Shown: in pieces, positions 58,281 to 64,000 of the stretch
Numbering within the stretch: position 1 is the stretch's first letter
Layout of the letters: the number at the start of each line of letters is the position of its first letter
DNA from: Cyrtodaria siliqua
Taxonomy: Eukaryota > Mollusca > Bivalvia > Adapedonta > Hiatellidae
Assembly (NCBI GenBank): GCA_037043455.1
Contig: JAWPHD010001233.1
Location: forward strand, 279,133-343,132
Length of the DNA: 64,000 nt
Direction of reading: 5' to 3'
The notes under the pieces: generated by a model
What the model was told of the DNA's origin: nothing
What the model saw: the letters and a program-made list of their open reading frames with translations, nothing else
Database searches by the model: none
Translations under genes and position numbers: made by a program

Positions 58281-58774
58281 TTTGTTTTTATTTGTGTTTT
58301 GTTATTATTGTGTTGTGTGTATGTTTTTTTAAAGTATGCGATATATGGTAACCATGCAGAAGTTTCGGAAAACAATCTATTTGTAGGAAATACATGTAGT
58401 TTTTTCCCCTGAAATTTCTCCTTTTCCTCAAGAAATCTGATATTCTGTTTCCGAGGCAGTAAAAATTAAATACATTACAATATGCATTTTCGTCATATAT
58501 ACATGAGCTAGGATCTGGCATATTAAGCTTAATTAATGTAAATGTTTTTTATTTTTATTTTTTGATTAAATGTCTTGCACTTTTTGGCATTAACTAGTCT
58601 GTACTGACATTATAAGCGATTTTCCAAAACGGGAACATGTCATATACTTACGTTAAGATATCTCAAAAAACAGAGTCCGCGGCCTATTATTTTTGAAGGT
58701 GAACTATAGTTAGAATAGGCAGTACATATTTGTTTACCAAATTAAGGAAAAAATGCAAGGAATAGCCTTAATGA
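58281..58774. other. Noncoding between the duplication and the OTU fragment
   Basis: Nothing recognised. Confidence 0.4.
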
Positions 58775-59017
58775 GTTAACTTACGTGTTCTTCTTTTAAA
58801 ATATAAACACGTAAAAGACGGAAACATTTGTTTCCGATATGTTGCTAAGTGCTTGCTTGGAGATGTAGAGAAGCACGCAGTGGTACGAGAAATGGTCACC
58901 AAACATATGAAGGAAACCCGATCAAAATACGCAGAGATGATTAATGGTTCTTGTGATGAACATATGGATGCAATGCAGCAACATTCCGTCAAACAATCTT
59001 GTGTTTTTTCCCAGTAA
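58775..59017 (+). pseudogene. Second OTU-like domain fragment
   Basis: The frame is open from a stop at 58772 to a TAA at 59015. It contains KHVKDGNICFRYVAKCLLGD, then HAVVREMVTKHMKETRSKYA and GSCDEHMDAM. This is the N-terminal half of an OTU domain (usual pattern DGNC-FFR...VA..LYG...H..VR). The nucleophile motif reads DGNICFR where DGNCFFR is usual, so Ile occupies the usual Cys position and Cys sits one residue later. The His-containing C-terminal half is absent. It is probably a relic or one exon of a mobile-element OTU gene. It differs clearly from the OTU domain at 34 kb. Confidence 0.68.
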
Positions 59018-59334
59018 TATATTCAATAATGGTTGGTGTGTTATGTTTGTCAACGCAATTATTTTGTGTTTTATAAGTTACGGACATTGTCTCTTTCAAT
59101 ACCAAGACTGCTCCACAGAGTTTGAACTGAAGAGCACGACATGCGCAGTGGAAGCGGGTACATACCGATCTGGTTGATTCGATTTATGTAGCCTGACTCC
59201 TGACTGGCTAATCGTAAGGTCAATCTGACGTGACATCCAATGCAGTGTTGTCAGATCCTTAGTAGTAAGGAGTACGAGTATCGTAGCGTGATAATTTGTC
59301 TGATTTTAATGAGATTGCAACTCAAAATAGTACC

Positions 59335-59680
59335 TCACAGGGATGATGATGAAGAACTTTAATGAAAGTGACACAAATGACAACATGAACCTGAAGGCAT
59401 TTGCTATCTAATGTGACATGCAGGAGAGTAAAACGTTAAACTGCATGAACGAAATGTTTTCAATAAAGTTACCTGTTGGGATTTTGTTTCATAACAAAAA
59501 AATTACAAATCATTATTCTGCGACAAATTATATTGTCATTTTTGCAACACTCGAAACATATGCAAGAGTTTATTTTATAAACAAATATACGCTGAAACAA
59601 CAATTATGTTGTTTAGGTTAGTCGTGTGTTAATATATGTTATAATCGTCAAATAATACCGACATATAATGCACAAGTTAT
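59335..59680. repeat. Segmental duplication, copy 2
   Basis: See 57895-58280. The OTU fragment lies between the two copies. Confidence 0.7.
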
Positions 59681-61985
59681 CTATATTAACCATTACAATG
59701 TATATACATAGCTAATAATTAATTATAACTATTTAAATTAATTAATAACAAATATTTCGTAAGAAAAGACAAAGTATATCAGGAAAATAACTTCCGTGGA
59801 ACTTTTGCCGTAAACATAGCACAAAAAAACACACACTCGCAGTCGGGGCCACTTGTTAGCGCAATGATCTACTCTAAAGAGGGGAAACAAACATGAAACG
59901 TGTAAGACAGAGCGATAACTTTCATGCTTAGCTTTAGTTGGACAATAGACTACGAACATTTTGTTCATCATATTTGTGTATTGGCAATGATTGTGTCAGT
60001 GCAGGAATATTGCATTTTTCAATCAGTGATGTATTAGTCTTGTAATAGTAAGTTGTTTGAAGAGAAGCTTTGGAATTACTTGTGTAAAGTGAAAACGGGT
60101 AATGGAGTTATCTTTTTCTCTTGCAACGCGTTTCTTCAAAATTATACATTAAAAAAAATCATTAGCTATGCCATTGTATTGTCGTTTGTCAACAAATCTT
60201 CAGATGGTGAACTCTGAAAATCATCCACAATCCGCAACAAAAGAGCTTAACGGCGACCATGGAAAACACGTGACGCCAGGATTTGTTTAAACTCCTAAAT
60301 CAACGACTCACACTATGGACATTGCCATTGACATATGCCTGTGACATATGCAAGGATGTTTCTGTTTCAAATGCGTGAATCGCGTTGCATCTAATGCGTG
60401 TGTAAATATGTCGCCGAATTAAAGCGTTTAAATAGAGTGGTAAATAATCTCCACAAGGACTGTTATATATGTCATTACTAGCAATGAAACTATGGTAAGG
60501 TCCGTAGATAGCGACTATAGCTACCAAATTTATATATATGCCACTGGGTGGTTTTATCTTATCTCAGTGCCATCACAAACGATTAACAATTCAATAATCA
60601 AGCAGGCTTACCAATTACATAACAAAGGCAACGTGTAAGCGTTAATGTAACTTACCCTTCCTTGAACTCTCTTGGAACAATTCATCAATAAAAAATGAAA
60701 CGCAAACAGCTCAGCCATGTAATGAACTGGTAAAAGGAGACGTTGAGATAAGGTATTTCCTGTACGAAAATGTTTATTTCCAAATATTCAGTATCGTAGC
60801 AAATATCACGTACTTCAAGATAATGAAATAAAACAAACATGTCACAGTACAAGTTTTTTTTGAAAATGCAAAATTATTGGATTTTGGAGCAACTCTTTTG
60901 TCTTAACTGTAAACATCTACATCGGATGCCAAGCTTTATCGGATGTCTCCAAACGGTTTGATGTATCTTATTTTTTTTAAAAAAAAGAAAAAAATATACT
61001 TTTTACAAGATGTTCATTTGCTACCAGAAAGATGTACCATATATTATATCAACTATGGGGGTTATGACTTTATTAATTAATTCAGTCTCGTCTCAAGCGA
61101 GAGGTGTCGCCTTGCTTTTTAATAATACTTTTTGATTATAATTGCATAACAAGAAGAAAACTGATGCTTTACTGATGCAAAGCATCAAGGCGGCACAGAA
61201 TGTTTCAACACCTAGCAAGGGAAGAAACGTAGTAATTTATTTTCCAATTTGTATAACAACAAAAATGTAGAAATATTTTAAAAAGTATAAAAAAGTTATA
61301 TGGCAACAGTAAGCAATAGCACAACTTGAGAACAAAGCCACATACTTAAGAGATCACAACATATTTAAGAGTGTTTGCATTAATTGCTGATGATATATAT
61401 TTCTAGAATGTTACGAACGATGTTTAAAATGTTTATTGTATGTTTGAATTATGGTAAAAAGAAATAGCAAAACAGAAGCTGATATGATCATGAGGAAATG
61501 TGTACTTACTGACAAATGGATTGGTACCACGGTTCAACAGTTAACAATTCATTAAGACAAGGCACCAGAAACATCAGTGGTATCTGTTTATGTTGAACAT
61601 TGCCGATGTCTCAGTTGGAAAAATTGGATTTAAGTTGATAACTAACAAAATGATTTAAGGAAATATACCTTCTGATCAATCGCTAATAGTGTGCAGTGTG
61701 GTATAACAGCAACACAACTGCCCTTACCAGTGTGTATCACGCCTAAAGCTTGGGTTGTTGTCGTTGGAGGTCGCCGGTACATGTTTACTCTGAAGTCGAC
61801 GCGTGGGCTCAATGCAGGGAAATGATAGGTACGGAACAGCTTTAAGTTCATCCTTAAAAGGTATTCACATAAAGGCTGAGCAGTGGTATCTGGTGGCGGC
61901 GTTTCAATAATTATATATACATATATATATAAATGACATAGCGCCAATTTCAATACAGTAATTTCAATACTACAAACGAGATCTT
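59681..61985. other. Noncoding, nothing recognised
   Basis: AT-rich unique sequence. ORFs of 75-103 codons on the minus strand carry no family motif. Confidence 0.45.
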
Positions 61986-61989
61986 ATGT

Positions 61990-64000
61990 ATGGCCAGTTA
62001 CCCCGAAGATTTTTAATCACGTGCTCCCTCCATATGTCACAGGTAATGCAATGATTTTAGATATTACAGTTAATGGTAGACGATACTATACGGACCACAA
62101 ACTAAAGATGAACCAAAATTTACTCAATTGAAGGAGGAACTGATTAATATTGGAAATGATTATACTATATATGGGAGGTGACTTTAATTTTTGCAATTAA
62201 TCAAATATGTAGACACTGATACTTATTTAACACGAAAACAACAAAAATGCACGAGATGAAATGGTAAATATTGCTGTCTGACCTGAATATAGCTGGACAT
62301 ATGGAAGGATTTGAACAAGAACCAAAAAACATCCTTTACATGGTTTAAGTAAAGAATCACCAATGAAGAGGGCCTGATTAAACTATTTTTAATATCTGAT
62401 AACTTATATACTGATGTAAATTATTCATACATAGCACCCGGATAATAGAACTGAAGTAATAAGGAGTAATAACGTGTATCCAAAAGGCGAATAAAGACAA
62501 AATATTAATAAAAAACTGGAGACCCATATCTTTACTCAATACCACACATAAATAGGTTTCTGCTTTGCAAAGCAAACAGAATAAAACCATTTTTTGCCAT
62601 CAATTATTGATCCAGATCAGACCAGTTGTTATTTTTGGCGTTATATTGGTGAAACCATAAGAACAAACTATATAATAAAAAAATTATGACCTTCCTTTCA
62701 ATTTGCAAACACAAAAAAAAAAGACTTGTGGGCTTATTACTTATGGTATATTTTGAAAAAGCTTTCGACTCCCTCTCATGGTCGTTTATTTATGAAGTTT
62801 TAACATTTTTTAATATTTGGCGATTCTATTAAAAAGTGGAAGTTTTATAATAATATTAAATCATGTGTTGTAGTAAATGGTCGTCATGCATGCCCTTGTT
62901 TAATGTACATTGAGGTTGCAGACAAGTGAGACCCGTTGTCACCTTATAGTTTTTGGGCCATCTTAATTAGAACAAATAAACATATTACAGGTATAATGGT
63001 AGATGGTACTAGAGTTCTCTGGTAAATCAATATGCGACGGACGACACTAGTCTCACACTAGATGGCTCTGAAAAGTCATTAAATCATACGCTATTGTTTT
63101 AAAATGTTATGCAAATATCTCTGGTCTTAAATGTAACATCGAGAAATCAGAGTTATCTGGTTTGGTGCAAAAATGGGGAGTAATGATATATTATGCCCAG
63201 AGGCTAAGTTAAATTGAGATTAAAGCAATTTCAAACTACTGGGAATCATATTTGCAAGAACCAGAGGAATGATGGATACCTTTAAATTACAATAATAAGA
63301 TTAAAGACATCAAATAACTTATATCTAGCATGGTCAATAAGACAAGGTTCACACCTCTATATGGAAAAATCATTGTGATCAAAAGCCTTGCTTTATCAAC
63401 AATTAAACACGTCATATTAACTATCCCAAACCCATACAAATAAATACTCAAGCAGTAAAAATCATTATTTTATGAATATATATGGAATAGTCGACAAAGA
63501 TAAAAAGAGATGTCGTAAATCAGTCTTATGATGAAGGAGGACTAAATATGTTATAGAATACTTTACGACAGCCCTGAAGGTCACGTGGATTAAGCAGACA
63601 AAACATGGTTTACTACAAATAGTGCCACCTTCATGAAACTATGTACGCCTTTGCAAAGGCACATGCCTAATTTGGGCAAATGTTATTGACAACAACTTGA
63701 GGCAAGATAGACAACCCATTTTGAATGATGTATATAGTTCATTGAGCCAACTAAAAAACAGAACTTGCTCCAAATGCATTGAATGAAATATTAATGAAAA
63801 CCAGTTTTTCTCAATGATACAATAAAACTGGAAGAAAATTGTTTATATAGTAAACGATATTTAGATATGAAATATTATTTTTGTTAATGATTTTGTAGAT
63901 GATTTTCTGTCTTTCTGACTTGTTTCAAGGAAAACTATGGATATTTTTCGAACTTACTGAATATGAATGCATAACAAAGGGCAATAAAATCAACCAGATC
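61990..64000 (+). pseudogene. Dead LINE (endonuclease and reverse transcriptase segments)
   Basis: Frames interrupted by many stops and frameshifts read as a non-LTR retrotransposon ORF2. From 62048: ILDITVNGRRYY, TIYGPQTKDEP and a GDFN-type position (apurinic-endonuclease-like). Near 62380: FLISDNLYTDVNYSYIAPG. A gap of roughly 300 bp follows. RT resumes at about 62735 with VYFEKAFDSLSWSFIYEVLT, KSCVVVNGRH, DPLSPYSFWAIL and then YATDDTSLTLDGSEKSL (expected YADDT, with an extra Thr). Then comes SGLK.N..K. The 3' part runs off the window. Motif spacing suggests an L1/Tx1-like clade. Confidence 0.8.

Overview
The window is eukaryotic, AT-rich, gene-poor and dominated by repeats. It most likely comes from a marine bivalve mollusc. 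The evidence is tRNA-derived SINEs of the bivalve type, a sarcoplasmic-calcium-binding-protein-like gene with introns, C2H2 zinc-finger genes, and several kinds of DNA transposon and LINE remnant. I see no bacterial operon, rRNA, true tRNA gene or CRISPR array.

Region by region. (1) 0.1-0.5 kb: an LTR-like dispersed repeat. (2) 0.9-9.0 kb, minus strand: a three-exon gene for a predicted secreted EF-hand protein (200 residues). Its introns hold a SINE, a large TTC tract, a LINE relic and a segmental duplication. (3) 10.0-11.0 kb: a 64-bp minisatellite. (4) 11.9-16.4 kb: a composite unit in which two directly repeated 0.45-kb terminal-inverted-repeat elements enclose a decayed Mutator-like transposase (minus) and an intact His-Me finger endonuclease-like ORF (plus). 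(5) 16.5-18.3 kb: a 58-bp minisatellite. (6) 18.3-26.2 kb: noncoding, with a 39-bp array carrying TGAGTCA motifs and an irregular array of twin-hairpin units. (7) 26.25-30.87 kb: a TA-flanked element with short inverted ends that contains a 2-kb 43/44-bp minisatellite and a SINE. (8) 32.3-44.3 kb: one large broken gene. It has an N-terminal 23-residue repeat region, a basic region, an OTU-like cysteine protease domain and a C-terminal DUF7869-like (RNase H-fold/DDE-like) domain. It is split by a ~6.9-kb nested insertion and by an 808-bp Harbinger-type element with a TTA duplication. (9) 47.2-48.1 kb (plus) and 55.2-56.0 kb (minus): two C2H2 zinc-finger loci, the first decaying and the second intact. 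(10) 50.5-52.1 kb: a 32-bp satellite that seems to have grown out of an LTR-like element. (11) 52.5-53.4 kb: a foldback-type inverted repeat. (12) 57.9-59.7 kb: a segmental duplication flanking a second OTU fragment. (13) 62.0-64.0 kb: a dead LINE with endonuclease and reverse-transcriptase segments.

Likely functional genes are few: the secreted EF-hand gene, the minus-strand zinc-finger gene, and possibly the His-Me endonuclease ORF. Almost everything else is mobile DNA or its debris. The most unusual items are the OTU/DUF7869 fusion, the Mutator/His-Me composite unit, the satellite-bearing TIR element and the twin-hairpin array. Family names come from recognising motifs by eye. No database search was run.
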